Notes: generated from the letters alone by a model not told the origin. Shown: positions 29,705 through 41,156, numbered from the stretch's first letter. The stretch is DNA of 64,000 bases from Notospermus geniculatus (GCA_002633025.1 NMRB01003130.1:1-64000); one strand, 5' to 3'. Numbers and translations are program-made.

Positions 29705-31202
29705 CAAAATACAATACATCGTCCATGTCCAACTTGGACACACTTGTAAAGAACAAGTCACATACTGTACTCTGTGAGTTCAAATTGACTTTGTGCAACT
29801 GCAAGTGCAAATGCCCTGCACCAGAAACATATAACCGGTATATGTACCGGTATCACTCCATGGAGTAACATACATTGTAGGTATTTCCAATTGTATGATG
29901 ACTGTATACTTTGATTGTACTCTCATTATATACATGTTCAAGTATGCATCCTTTTCTTGTAGCCAATAAAGGTTTTTACTCACACTAGTTCCTTCTGTAG
30001 TTTTGTAGATGTACAATGCTGGCGTACAATGGAAATACCTAGTATGTCACATTTTCGAGAAAAATGGGTTTATGTTTCCAGGTCCAATATCAAGAGTTGG
30101 AATGACAACTTGGAAGAGTGTTGTTGTGGAAAACACTTCTAGGCCTAGGCCTAATTAATTGTTCTGAAGTACATTTTAAGATGTTTCAAAAAATATGTTA
30201 TATAACAATTAAATGCGACTTGCTGTGTTTTACCTCTGTTTTCATGCTGACTTTGCAAATGTAAAAACCTAGGTAAGTCACAATTCTGATGCTTATTGAT
30301 GTCCCTTGGGGTAATAAATGAGACACATTGTGTAAGGACAAATATAAATTTTATTAATTTAATGAAATGGCCAGGGCCATTGTGCTCACCTCTGTGACAG
30401 AGTATGAAGTGTGAGTAGCCTGGTGATACACTGAATGGTGAAGGATTAGNTCGATTGACGTATGTTTCATCAAAATCGGCCAAAGCGTTGCGGAGCTATC
30501 GCTGATAAACCTCGCGCCACTCGGAACTGGAATGAACAGTAGCTAAAATAATGAAACCTCACCTCAGACGTGAACCCGTACCTAAAAGCGAGGTGGTACC
30601 TCAGACATGAGATAAATTCACGCCAGCGGATATCGGTTCATCCGGGACCTTTCAAGATGGCTGCGCCCATAAAGTGATATTTTGCGATGGGTTGACAATT
30701 TGATACATTTTGTGCTGTTTTATTGAAATCATAGTGTCCTTCCCCATTCAATACGTTTTGTTATCCAAGCTGAAGCATATCTGCTTGCTATCCCTGTGTG
30801 GTACAAAGAGTCTCAGCCTGGTAAATTTGAATGAATCCACAGATGACTGTATGATCAGCATAGGCCTATAGGCCTATAGCATGATCAACATGATGATGAT
30901 CAGTGATGATCATTGAATGATGTTGTTGACATGTTTGGTGAATGATCTGCTGATGTGGGCCTTCCCTGCTGTAGGCCAGGCGTATGTACCTCAGTTCGGG
31001 ATAAGTCTTTATTTACAAACGTTTCTATTTAGACTATTAGACACTCACAAGAGTCCGAATTTAGACTCCGAGCCGAGTGCATGTGTGTGCTAACCAGCTA
31101 ACTACCAGGCCTCGCTCGTGCAGGCATGCAAATGTACGGAGGCCACACACACTGCGACAGCCTCACAGAACAGACCATGATGGTGAACTGGCAGGCCTAG
31201 TG
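29705..31202. other. Region without a recognised gene
   Basis: ARL6IP4 3' flank, followed by repeat-like DNA with AGGCCTAGGCCT (30141) and a GATGAT-rich tract (30860-30960). A single N at 30450 marks another unresolved join. The short open frames here lack domains and splice support. Confidence 0.4.
29965..29970 (+). terminator. ARL6IP4: Poly(A) signal of ARL6IP4
   Basis: AATAAA 261 bases after the stop, followed by a T-rich stretch. Confidence 0.5.
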
Positions 31203-31292
31203 TAGTATTTAAATTCTCTGTTTTCATTCTGTTTGTATTATATGTGTTACACCCTGTATATTGATCTCAATGACCTGCTTGGCCTAAGTGAA
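31203..31292. repeat. Direct repeat flanking the GPCR locus, left copy
   Basis: About 90 bases (TAGTATTTAAATTCTCTGTT ... GCTTGGCCTAAGTGAA) are repeated at 33282-33372 in the same orientation with few differences. The GPCR gene and its relic lie between the two copies. Confidence 0.85.
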
Positions 31293-31644
31293 ACAAAACT
31301 TTTCTACGACCAAAAAGATTTTCACGATTGCCCTCAAGATGTGATAAGATATGATAAGATCTGATAGGATCACGACGATTACTCCACGATAAAGACCACG
31401 ATTTCAATCGTGGCGCCATTCGTGCCACCTGAAATTGACCAATCGCGACCATATCGCATCCAAGCGCATCAGAAGGTATCGACTCGCATCACCTCGTATC
31501 CAAACGTGAAACTTCAGAGAATTAAACAAACATTCCACGATCAGCTACGAATGGCCAATCGTGACGTTCGTAACGGACCGCGCTCTAGTGTGAACGTACC
31601 ATAAAGAGTAAGACGTCCCCAATGATTCTATCATTTATTAATGA

Positions 31645-31815
31645 ATCATGAGAAACTTTGATTTACTCGCCATTAGCCATCAATTCGTACGTTGAAGTAC
31701 GCTGTTGATATCGCTATCTAAGTCATAATTGTTCGTTTGTTACAAGGAAACTTTCTGTGCTACATTATAATGAGCCAGAAGTGCGCCGAAGCACAGCTTG
31801 TTTCTGCGTGATTCG
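31645..31815 (+). pseudogene. Relic fragment of a GPCR gene, N-terminal part
   Basis: The sequence ATATCGCTATCTAAGTCATA ... GGAAACTTTCTGTGCTACAT ... TAATGAGCCAGAAGTGCGCC ... GCACAGCTTGTTTCTGCGTG aligns with the start of the intact receptor next door (from about 31950 to 32130). An internal deletion of roughly 35 bases, an in-frame stop (CTATCTAAG for CTATCTACG) and many substitutions show it is dead. It represents part of the extracellular tail and TM1. It is a truncated tandem duplicate about 300 bases from its living copy. Confidence 0.8.
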
Positions 31816-31879
31816 TGTCTAAACGTTGGCTGTTGACGTGGCAATCAAATGAAGCTTTAGACGAATACATTCGCCTACA

Positions 31880-32935
31880 TTGGCGTCGACAATGCACATG
31901 CAAATGAGCAATACGTCCTCAGTGATCACACCATCGTTTCGTGAATCGAGTAGCTTTGCCACAGCTGCCGCCAGTTCATTGAAATATGCAGCTGACATCG
32001 CTATCTACGTCATGACGGTTCCTTTGCCGCCGATTCTTGGTATTGTTGGCCTGCTTGGAAACTTCATGAGCTACATATTAATGAGCCAAAAGAGGTACGC
32101 CAAAAGCACGGCTTGTTTCTACATGCGCTGCCTCGCCATTTTAGATTGTTTCTACATATACGGAAGAATGTTCTTGCGGTATATTTTGGTGATGGCGCCA
32201 CAACGTTTTGAAAGCATCAGTGTCAAGCATCCATATTGTTTGTACTATTTTGCGAATTTCAAATTGGGACAGCTCCTCTCGCCATGGTTACTTGTTGTCA
32301 TGGCATTCCACCGGTTCATCGCCGTCAATTGGCCGCTTAAGGCCGCCATGATTTTAACCATGCGGCGGTCAAAGATAAGCGTTATTGTCGTGTTTGGATG
32401 CGGTATACTCCTCGGCCTTGTCCAGTTGTCTAGAAAGTGGCAGGAAAAGTACAGTCACTGGCTCTGCCCTTATCAATACGACCCACCGTTTGACGTAATC
32501 TGTGAATGGATCGGAGCGGTAATTGAAACTTTTTTGCCAATATCGGGTATTTCATTCTTCAACATTGGAATTCTGATTGCCGTCAACAGAAGCCGACGAA
32601 ACAAGGAGCTGAAGAAATCGACAATAGGCTCCAAGGACTCCTCAGTCAACCTGGCCACTTTTTTGGTAACCAGTACCTTTATTGTGTTCAGGATTCCGAT
32701 GGAGATTAGCGATCATTACTGGGAATACAGACAGGGGGACGTGACCCCTGACATGCAGCAGTTAAAGAGAATTTCACTCAATGCTGGTATTCTTGCTGAG
32801 GGCATGATCTACTGCCTCAACTCGTATATCTATGTGTTAGCTTGCAAACGGTTGAGGCAGGAGATGTTTCGAATAATTTTATGTCCGGAAATAAAACAAT
32901 GGGCCGCTTCTACCGTGTTTCGATTGAGGTATTGA
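31880..32935 (+). CDS. Class A (rhodopsin-like) orphan GPCR, single exon, 351 aa
   Basis: A seven-transmembrane receptor reading from an ATG to TGA without introns. The N-terminal tail has an N-glycosylation site (MSNTSS). TM1 holds the GN motif (GLLGNFMSYI), TM2 LAILDCFYIY, and TM3 ends in MAFHRFIAVNWP, where the family usually has E/DRY, so here it is HRF. Cysteines before TM3 (HPYC) and in loop 2 (HWLCPYQY) could form the usual disulfide. TM6 lacks CWxP. TM7 reads NSYIY in place of NPxxY. The MAxxRFIAVxWPL signature resembles FMRFamide/peptide-like and expanded invertebrate chemosensory receptors. The ligand is unknown. Intronless structure and a neighbouring relic copy suggest tandem or retroposed expansion. 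Confidence 0.85.
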   Translation: MASTMHMQMSNTSSVITPSFRESSSFATAAASSLKYAADIAIYVMTVPLPPILGIVGLLGNFMSYILMSQKRYAKSTACFYMRCLAILDCFYIYGRMFLRYILVMAPQRFESISVKHPYCLYYFANFKLGQLLSPWLLVVMAFHRFIAVNWPLKAAMILTMRRSKISVIVVFGCGILLGLVQLSRKWQEKYSHWLCPYQYDPPFDVICEWIGAVIETFLPISGISFFNIGILIAVNRSRRNKELKKSTIGSKDSSVNLATFLVTSTFIVFRIPMEISDHYWEYRQGDVTPDMQQLKRISLNAGILAEGMIYCLNSYIYVLACKRLRQEMFRIILCPEIKQWAASTVFRLRY

Positions 32936-33183
32936 AAACAAATTTCACTATCTTGAATTAATCTCGATCTACTCACTAAACATATGGAGTGCCGTATGTT
33001 TATTGAATCAATCTAGGTAAGACATTAATGCGAGTATCTTTTCAACGCATCCCCATTCTACGGCAAAAAGTCTGGCAAGGGAGGTGATGTTGGGAAGTGC
33101 CTTCCAAAATCAGCAAAGAAAAGCTCTCATGCAGGGATTTCTACTTTGGTAAGGAAATTGAATATACATGTAGCCGAATCGGT

Positions 33184-33465
33184 TAAGTGAAGTCACAACG
33201 TTGAAACGTCAATAAATTGGATACAATGTAACCTTTTCTAAATTGTTATGTTACTAAAGATAGACTGGCGTCAGAGCCCTCTTAGTATTTAAATTCTCTG
33301 TTTTCATTATGTCTGTATTATAATGTGTTACACCCTGTATATTGATCTCAATGATCTGCTTGGCCTAAGTGAAGTCACAACGTTGAAACGTCAATAAATT
33401 GGATACAATGTAACCTTTTCTAAATTGTTATGTTACTAAAGATAGACTGGCGTCAGAGCCCTCTT
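33184..33465. repeat. Tandem duplication, 182-bp period
   Basis: TAAGTGAAGTCACAACGTTG ... GTCAGAGCCCTCTT (about 100 bases) occurs at 33184-33283 and again at 33366-33465. The spacer contains the right copy of the repeat that flanks the GPCR. The second copy ends exactly where the candidate retrotransposon LTR begins. Confidence 0.9.
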
Positions 33466-33838
33466 GTAGAAAATATGTTGAGTAAATGTATCTCTCAGTG
33501 CCATCTAGTGTAAGGAACATAAACTAAAAGTATCATCTTGTCCTGATCCTATTGGTCACCTCCGTATGTAAATTTATGTTAACCTATCAGAACTTTGTAT
33601 TAAGTCACATGCTTGGTAACAGCGTCGTTACTGTTACGTATTTAAGTTGACACGCCTAGCACCGCGTGCCGCTCTCCAGTTTGATCTCTGATGTTATGAC
33701 GCACATGACGCATGGTTTTATGTATGTTGAGAGCTAAGTTTTTCAATTGGAAAGATGAAATAATAAACAAGACAATAAGTTACGTGATATTCGAGTTTAT
33801 TAGAGTCATTGATACGAGGAAACCTGGAGAATATCACA
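33466..33838 (+). mobile_element. Candidate 5' LTR and primer-binding site of the gypsy-type element
   Basis: The block begins TGTAGAAAATATG and ends ATATCACA. It contains a TATTTAAG box near 33639 and AATAAA at 33762-33767, as an LTR should. It is followed at once by TGGCGACCTTCCCAGGACCG, the usual place and form of a tRNA primer-binding site. I did not find a matching 3' LTR downstream of 38131, so the boundaries rest on internal signals only. Confidence 0.55.
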
Positions 33839-34209
33839 TGGCGACCTTCCCAGGACCGTTTTCACACGACTGTTTTTCAAAGGACTCAATCTGTAAGTTT
33901 ACGGAGGACATCGTTTTCACCACGTGGAACGGGCCTACGATCAGGATCAAAATACGATTGATACGGTAGGATTGACGAATATTCGATTCGATCATACGTT
34001 ACTTTCGATTTGGAACAAACGTTTTACGGGAACCAATAACACACGTTTTTCAAGAGTTCGGAGGATTGATGCGGATTCTGAAATTGTGCCGATTTATGTG
34101 GCTAGGCCTGCTGTTTGTGTGCGCGTGTGTGGGTCGATTTTACGTTCAGTCAACAGGCGTCGCCCTACGTCATTCGTTTGATCTTAATTTCAACGCCGTA
34201 AATATCAGT

Positions 34210-35414
34210 ATGGAACAACCTCCCGCACCACGCCGTGCCGCCCTGAGGCTTACCGACTTTTTGCCCAAACATTTTGACGGCGAAACAATTGAATATGACA
34301 TTTGCCACGCCCATTTTCTGTCGTTCAATGACTATCTGGTGGCGCATGAGCTGCATGAGCCCGTAACCGCCGCAGATCTGGTACGAGTGAACACCTTATT
34401 CAAGACCACCCTTATCGGAAAAGCTAGGCTTTGGGCCGAGGGCAAGGTTTTTACATCAGTGCGCGACTTACGAGATCAATTCATACGTAGATTCAGCCCC
34501 GGGCATTCGCAATTCGGTCATGTGAAGTATTTTCAAGACCTGACGCACAAGGCAGGAGATTCGGCAGAACAAACCTTGAATAATGTTCGATTAGCCGCCA
34601 ATCGGATCGGATATGGCGAGCAACAAATCCGGGATAAGTTCCTACAAATGTTGCCGCCGGCTTGCCAAGCCGCAGTGGTGATGTCTATCCGGAAGATGCC
34701 CCTCTGCAGCAGTTAGCTGACAGAGCTCAGCAGTTCTTCGATTTCTCCCCTACCTCCGACTCGGGAGCTATGAAACAAGTATCGTTCGCTCAGGACCAAG
34801 TCCACGCAACCACCATGGAAATGGCTCCGGACAAAGCCCAACAGGAATTCGTACGTGAGATGGAGCGACTTCGCGAGGAAGTAAAGACCCTAGGATTACG
34901 AGTAGCGGAAAACGAAACAACGGTTAATATGTCACAAGGACAGCGCTCCGATTCGCCACACCCACGTCAGAACAATAACAATCGTCAGTCACGTCGAGAT
35001 GTGAGGGAATTTGGCCGCAGTCGCAACAACCGCAGAGATAGTCCCAGCAGCAATACTGGTAAACATGATGTTAATAATCATAATAATGTTTTTCCACAGC
35101 GTTTTCGTGATCAGCAGTCAAGGTATGAGCGCCGGCAGCGTTACTCGTCCAGGCCCCCAACGCTCTTCTGTCACTACTGTGGAAAACCAAACCACAGATG
35201 GCGTGAATGTTACCATTACCTAGACACGGTTAAGAATGGGAGGAACCCCGCGTTCTTTCCATGCCGTCCTGCTGTCCCAAATGGTGGGCAACCAAGTATG
35301 CAACCAGGCATGGGCGTCACAGCTCAGCCTTACCCTTTTCCACAGGCGCGGAACGCAGCCAATGATGACGCTCAGGCATTCACTGCTGGTATCGGAGGCC
35401 AGGTTTTTCGTTAA
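34210..35414 (+). pseudogene. gag: Retrotransposon Gag (frameshifted)
   Basis: The first frame runs from ATG 34210 (MEQPPAPRRAALRLTDFLPK) through a capsid-like helical region (LWAEGKVFTSVRDLRDQFIR) to a stop at 34716. The rest continues in another frame to 35414, so there is a frameshift near 34660-34690. The second part has an Asn/Arg/Gln-rich nucleic-acid-binding stretch and a CCHC zinc knuckle, CHYCGKPNHRWREC (CX2CX4HX4C). This is typical of Ty3/gypsy Gag. It sits immediately upstream of the protease-RT frame. Confidence 0.82.
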
Positions 35415-35611
35415 AGGGGTGCTCTGAACAGCACACAGTTGCATCCCTAACGTGTGAAAGTGTAGGAAATGTACAAAGTAATTGTGAAAAGGAGAAAGAA
35501 AAAGATGAACCAGACCAAAATCCTTACTCTCAGTATCTAGATGACGAAATTGCTGAAATTCAGCTTGATTCCAGAAATTATTGCAAAGGCTACCCGCCAA
35601 GTGGCCAAGGG

Positions 35612-37593
35612 TTGGTTTGTTTATTTGATTCTGGTGCAACCCAAAGTTTGATCAGCCAGCAAACTGTTGAAGATTCTCCCTACTTGTCGAAATTGCCCAA
35701 GGTAGATATCAAACCAGTACGATTTCGTATTGGCAATGGTGAATTTTTATATGCCAAGTCCGCCATAAAGCCTCATGTCAAGTTTCAGGGGAACAATTTC
35801 AAGTTGTTTTGTATCAGGGCAATTCTCCGGTAACGGAATTACAAATCAGAGCAAAATTTAGTCATATTTTTTGCTCCCACCCTTATCTGGCAAATATGAC
35901 GGATACGAAATCAGTCATATCCGGGGTATATCAGCCCAAAATATTTTTGAAGAGGTTCAAACCCAGTTTACAATTCAAGCTTAAGGAGCAGTGTTGCCCA
36001 CTTTGGTCGGTAACGGAATTAATCAGAGAGACAGTGCAAAAACAGTCACCAACTTTTAAAAACTTGTCGAAATTGACCAAGGTAGATATCAAACCAGTAC
36101 GATTTCGTATTGGCAATGGTGAATTTTTATATGCCAAGTCCGCCATAAAGCCTAATGTCAAGTTTCAGGGGAACAATTTCAAATTGTTTTGTATCATTGC
36201 CGAGAACTTTACAGGTCCAGATATACTGCTAGGTACATCTACATTACATGAATTAAGAGGTTCCCTGGATTTTATGACCAATACATTCAGAGTCAGACCC
36301 CAAAAAGTATGGCTTTCTCCCACCGTTGATGTTATTGTGAAGCCAGGTCAGGCAAGAATTGTTAACGTTAAGGGCAAACTACCAAAGCATATGAAGAATG
36401 CCGCAGTAATTTTGAATGCCACACCATCTTTAGCAAGATTTTCTCCTTCAACCTCCCTTATCAAGTTCAAGCATGGTGTTGCCCCTGTTCGTATTTACAA
36501 CCATGCGAGGAAGCCCATTCGTTTCAGATCTGACAAGCCTATAGCTTACACCAACCTAGATGATTTTATCAGTGTCACCCAGAAACTGCCCATGAAGCCA
36601 TGTCAGACAGAGCAATCACTGTCACGTAACCCTACTCAGGAATATAACCTGAAGAAACATCCTCATCTCTCACGCACAGACCCCGAGAGTAGGATGACAC
36701 CCTTAGAAATCATAAAGAGGGATATTCGGCTTGACAAAAGCATCCTGAATAGGCGACAGAAGCAAGATTTCTATGCGCTACTTGAGAAGCATTCAGAAGC
36801 ATTTAGTCTATATGGTGAAGTCGGCACTTGCCCAAACTTTCAAGTCGACATACATCTAACAGACACTACTCCGTTCTATATCCGCCCTTATCCAGTAACG
36901 GACGAGAACAAGGCTCTGATTGACAAAGAATTGACTAAATTGGTAAAATTAGGGATCCTACAGCAGGGTCACACTTCGTACACTAGTCCCGTTCTCCTTG
37001 TCAAAAAGAAAGATTCCACCGAACGAAGAGTAGTCACTGATTTGAGATACCTGAATTCCCGATGTGTTGCTGCAAATGCCGATGTGGTCACGGTCCAAGA
37101 TATCATGCATAAATTAGGAAAATCCAAGTGTAAAGTCCTTAGTGTCATAGACTTAAAAAGTGCATTTCATTGTCTTTCCTTGTCACCACAAGCTCAGGCA
37201 TACACTGGCATTGCTTCATACCGAGGTGGTCCCACATACTATTACAAGAAATTGCCAATGGGTCTCAAGATTTCTACCTCAATCTTCGCGCAGAAGATAA
37301 ATGACATCTTGTCCAGGATTCCGAATTCCCACTTGTTTTGTCAGGCCGTGCATGATGACATTGTCATTTTTAGTGAAAGTGTGGAAGACCATAGCGAGCA
37401 TTTATCCCAGGTGTTCCAGGCATTAGCAGAGAATGGTCTAAAGATCTCACCCAAGAAATGTAAATTTTTCCAATCTCGTGTCATCTACCTAGGACATGAA
37501 GTGTCAGTATCCCCAGAAGGAAGAGTGACAATAACAGCTCTTAATGATCGTTGTGCCGCAATCCGAAAGATGGCAGCACCCACAACGGTGCGT
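35612..37593 (+). pseudogene. pol: Retrotransposon Pol: protease and reverse transcriptase, with internal duplication
   Basis: The protease active-site motif LFDSGATQSLIS is followed by a flap-like segment. Bases 35700-35817 recur at 36081-36197, flanking about 260 bases of unrelated sequence, which changes frame and duplicates half of the protease. The downstream frame contains DILLGTSTLHEL, then reverse transcriptase blocks: TDLRYLN, VIDLKSAFH, KLPMGLKIS, VHDDIVIFSE and YLGHEV. The catalytic box is VHDD where YxDD is normal. RNase H and integrase are not visible, because the frame runs into the gap at 37594. Without an intact protease and with no integrase, this copy is not functional. Confidence 0.85.
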
Positions 37594-37629
37594 NNNNNNN
37601 NNNNNNNNNNNNNNNNNNNNNNNNNNNNN
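37594..37629. other. Assembly gap
   Basis: 36 Ns inside the retrotransposon. RNase H and integrase would be expected about here, so the true missing length may be much more than 36 bases. Confidence 1.
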
Positions 37630-38131
37630 TCGTCTGCAGCATCTGTTGCAGCAGTCTGCACAGGGCACGCAGACTTCAGGAGAACCTTCGGCCGTTCATT
37701 TCTGTGATGAACAGGGTGTAGATATAAGGGCAGCGACATCTATCGATGATCATGCGTATTTGAGTTCCTCAGATAATTTGCCCGTTGTGTTTGGTGTTCA
37801 CTTCCAACTCCAGAAGGAAAATGATGGTGCACTAGCTCCTGTACCTTTAAATCAATGGCAAAAGTGTAAGCAGCGACAGGTACTTCAAGATTCTCCATCT
37901 TCCCAGGTAGATACTTGCCTCAGACGAGCCCGTTTCAGGAATGGTAGAATTCAGCTGTTGCTCTCTTTCCCTTTTGGTAACGGCACCTCTTCATATTGGT
38001 GGTCACCTTTATTGGATGCCAAGTGTTCACGTCTCGTAGAATTAGTGTTGCAAGCGAAGGATCTCCGTTGTACTGGCTCCGTTGCGAAGCTCGTCAAGCG
38101 TGTGTATGGCAAGCAGAAAGTTGTTAAGTGA
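37630..38131 (+). CDS. 3' open frame of the retrotransposon region, function unknown
   Basis: Open to a TAA at 38131, reading SIDDHAYLSSSDNLPVVFGV ... SYWWSPLLDAKCSRLVEL ... VAKLVKRVYGKQKVVK. No integrase, chromodomain or envelope motif is seen. It could be the tail of Pol after the gap or a separate frame. Base composition resembles the preceding Pol. Confidence 0.4.
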
Positions 38132-39983
38132 ATGTTGTGAAGCATTATCTGCACTAAGTGTTTTGTTTCAGAAGGAAGTTTACTATTCGACGTCATGATG
38201 TAGTATCATTTAGTTTTGTATTTGTCCGCTAGGGATAAAACGGTATGTTTCAGTAGCAAGGATTTGTGTGTATTGTGTTTCGTTTAAAGCATTTCAAGAT
38301 GCTCATAAGAATTTGGTTTGCATTGTATTGTTGTGATGGTTACCATAGTGTCATAATAGGTTTTAAAGTGTCATGTCAATGACTTAGTGTGTTTTAAATG
38401 TGTAATATGCATCTGACTTTTGTGTAAGTGTAAGTAAGGAAGTGTAAGTCATAAGTGTCAGTGTAAGAAAGTGAAACTAAACTTCTCTTTAAGAATTTTT
38501 GTGAGCTATTGATGATATCGTTGATTATATCATATCTTGCTTATTCATATTGTTGTTTAAGAGCAATGTAATATTTTGGTCTTTCGTGATAACAGATCAT
38601 CCCAATCAGGTGATTTTGTTGCGTTTAGTGTCTCTGAACTAGTGATCAAGTTTTGCAAATGTGTTTTGGCTTACCAGTCACTTACCGTTTGCTAGATGCG
38701 AGTAGTTTGTGTAATCTTTTGACCAAGTTATATTTTATGCTGTTTTCGCATGTTTCTGAACCTTGCTGGTCATAGTGCTGGTGATTAGTACGGTTCAATC
38801 ATAGCTGCGTACTCTATTAAAGAGGTTGTACTTTGATGAAAATTTCGATGATCGCAAAATCTGTATGTGTACCAATAGCGTTATTATTTTCATATGCTGT
38901 TCATCTTTTAATATAGCGTGTACAGTTCTTTGTTGGCATGTCATACGCCACATTTTAGTTCATATTTTTAAGTGCATTAGCTGTTTCACCCGCACCCGCT
39001 CCCGCCACCGAAACCGCGTCCGCAAACGTCTCGTGGAAAAGCAGCCTTACACGGGGCTATTGTCTCCGCGCTGCTTTTTAACAAAAAGAAAACCAGACCA
39101 TGTTGGATGATCAAGCCCAGAAAGATTCAAATCTCGGAAGTGTAACCACAATGTAGGTCGTAGGCATCGTCTTCATCCTTTTTGCAATACCGAACCAAAT
39201 TTATTACGCAATCGAACCCATCTATTTCCCAGATGCATTGATGGCCACTGGCGTCGTGTTTAGGTACGAATCTGCCAAACGTATTGCAGTGTGATTGAGA
39301 AAAAGATCTCACATTCGTCTGGGGAAATAAAAGAGTTGAAGCCTGGTACCTTACCTGATGAAAGGTCGATAATGAATCGCAGCGCGTCGAACTTCTCAAG
39401 TGATGAAAATGATGGCGGCCATTTTTACTGAAGCATTGCGCTGCTGAGATCATGTGATTCAGTATGACCAATCAGAAGGTGTCCTCAAAAATAAAGTGGG
39501 AAATTTAAAAAAAATCTTACAGAAATCTCAGCGCCAGTGAAGTAATTCGAATTTCTTTATTTGGGACGCGCTTTGACCCCAAATGATTTGAATTTGCATC
39601 AAGATTCAATAGAATACGTGAGAGTAAAAGGGCGAATTGTCGGGGGACAAGATTGAACAATGCTAAAACTGTGATGATTTTAGTCACTGTTAGTGGTGAG
39701 AATGCCTGAAGGCCAGCTCACCAACCAGGACGCGAACATAAGCGTGCGCTGGGGCGCAATGCGCCCGACAACCTGCCAACAGCGCCAGACAAGCATTAAA
39801 ATCTGTTATGATCGGGCGCTGATGTCAGTGCCAGTAGTCCTCTAATAAAAAGTTTACCTAACTTCAGTCATAAAATGCATAAATTTGTCTTGCCATCTCA
39901 TCATCTGCGCCGCTCTTGTTCAGCAAACTAGGCCTATAATTAGTGCTAGTGACAGTCCGACGGAGCAGTCCATCTACTAAGCA
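38132..39983. other. Region without a recognised gene
   Basis: T-rich non-coding sequence to about 38830 that may be the retroelement 3' untranslated region, then unremarkable DNA. A GATGGCGGCCATTTTTACTG word at 39411 resembles first-exon or promoter sequence but I see no gene. No LTR matching 33466-33838 was found. Confidence 0.4.
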
Positions 39984-40160
39984 GGTCAGGTGTGACCGGA
40001 ATCAAAGTCCCCCTGGAGTCAAAGTCCGGTTTTATTGTTCAGCGAGGGATTAGAATATTATGGCTATGGAGACCATGACCATTCGAATATAACCTTACAA
40101 TAGTGGGCTATTGTTTGGCGGACATGCATTCCTGGGACGTTGATTCCTGTCACACCTGTC
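39984..40160. repeat. Dispersed TIR-like element (related copy at 49955)
   Basis: It starts CAGGTCAGGTGTGACCGGAA and ends GATTCCTGTCACACCTGTCT, so the ends pair. The same sequence, inverted and carrying an insertion, is at 49955-50255 (GACAGGAATCAGCGTCCTAG to TCCTTTCACACCTGATC). Confidence 0.75.
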
Positions 40161-40616
40161 TGACGATGTTTTGGCGGGAAACCCTATTTGGCCAGTGACT
40201 GGGAAGGCCACTTTTATTCAAATAATTATGACCTGTTTGACCTATTTATACTGCATCATCCAATGGGTGAAGGATACCGTACTGGGATTCCCATGACATC
40301 ATTGTGGCAACTATTGGCACACCAAGTACATGGGATGTTTACACCTGCAATTCATGTTCGTTTGAGTTCAAACTTGGCATGTACATTTCCTGTTTCTGAA
40401 TAGGCTTTTGTGTATTTGTAATACTCCCTGAAATGTTGAGATGGGAGTAAAATAGGCCTACACCAATGGGAACCCTGGAATCGATATTTGCATGCCAGTG
40501 GGGTGTAGCTTCCCATGGGATACCAACAGCTTCCCACAGCTTCAAAAATCCAAGGAGTGGGAAGCTGTTTAAGCTCCTGAGAGGAAATCCTTATTTTCGT
40601 GCCTTGCCAACATTAG

Positions 40617-40758
40617 GGAGGTTGAGATCAGCGACTTCTCACGGATCATTATACGTATACTGATAGAATTCTGTACAACGAGGACAAATTTTGTGTACAC
40701 TTCGATCCGTATACGTATACATGTAAGAATCCGTTATAAGCCGGTGATCTCAACCTCC
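40617..40758. repeat. Short TIR MITE
   Basis: GGAGGTTGAGATCA at 40617 pairs with TGATCTCAACCTCC ending at 40758. The interior has CGGATCATTATACGTATAC / GATCCGTATACGTATAC arms. Confidence 0.85.
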
Positions 40759-40796
40759 AAATAAATAATACTTCCAGATACAATATAAACCACCCT

Positions 40797-41156
40797 AAAG
40801 CCTCGCTTATGTCGCCCTTACGTACAGTCAGAACTAGTTGGCAACTGATAATCGGCGCGTAGTTGGTACTAATTAGTCACAACTACTTGGTGACATAAGC
40901 TCTCGGGCGTCAGCGAGTAACTAGTTGCAAACTACAAATATCCAGATCCTGAAAATCGCACGTGTTCAACTTCAGCACGTTTTACTTAAAATCAAAAGAA
41001 ATCTGTGTCGACATAAGCATTCAAAAGACGGCGATAAACTAGTTCCAGGTAGTTGCGATCGATCGGCATTTTTCGAGTCGGTGGCGACATAAGTTATCAG
41101 TTGCAACTTGTTGACGCTATTTCTATCACAGCATTGGGCGACATAAGCGAGGCTTA
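40797..41156. repeat. TIR MITE about 360 bp
   Basis: AAAGCCTCGCTTATGTCGCC at 40797 pairs with GGGCGACATAAGCGAGGCTT ending at 41154. Interior repeats of GTGACATAAG and AACTAGTTGCAAACT continue the symmetry. Confidence 0.85.

Noticed and set aside
35220-35639. 139-codon minus-strand frame
   Set aside because: Antisense shadow of the Gag-protease region.
38132-39110. 3' LTR of the gypsy-type element
   Set aside because: I looked for the 33466-33838 sequence here (CACGCCTAGCACCGCG, TGTTGAGTAAATGTAT) and did not find it.
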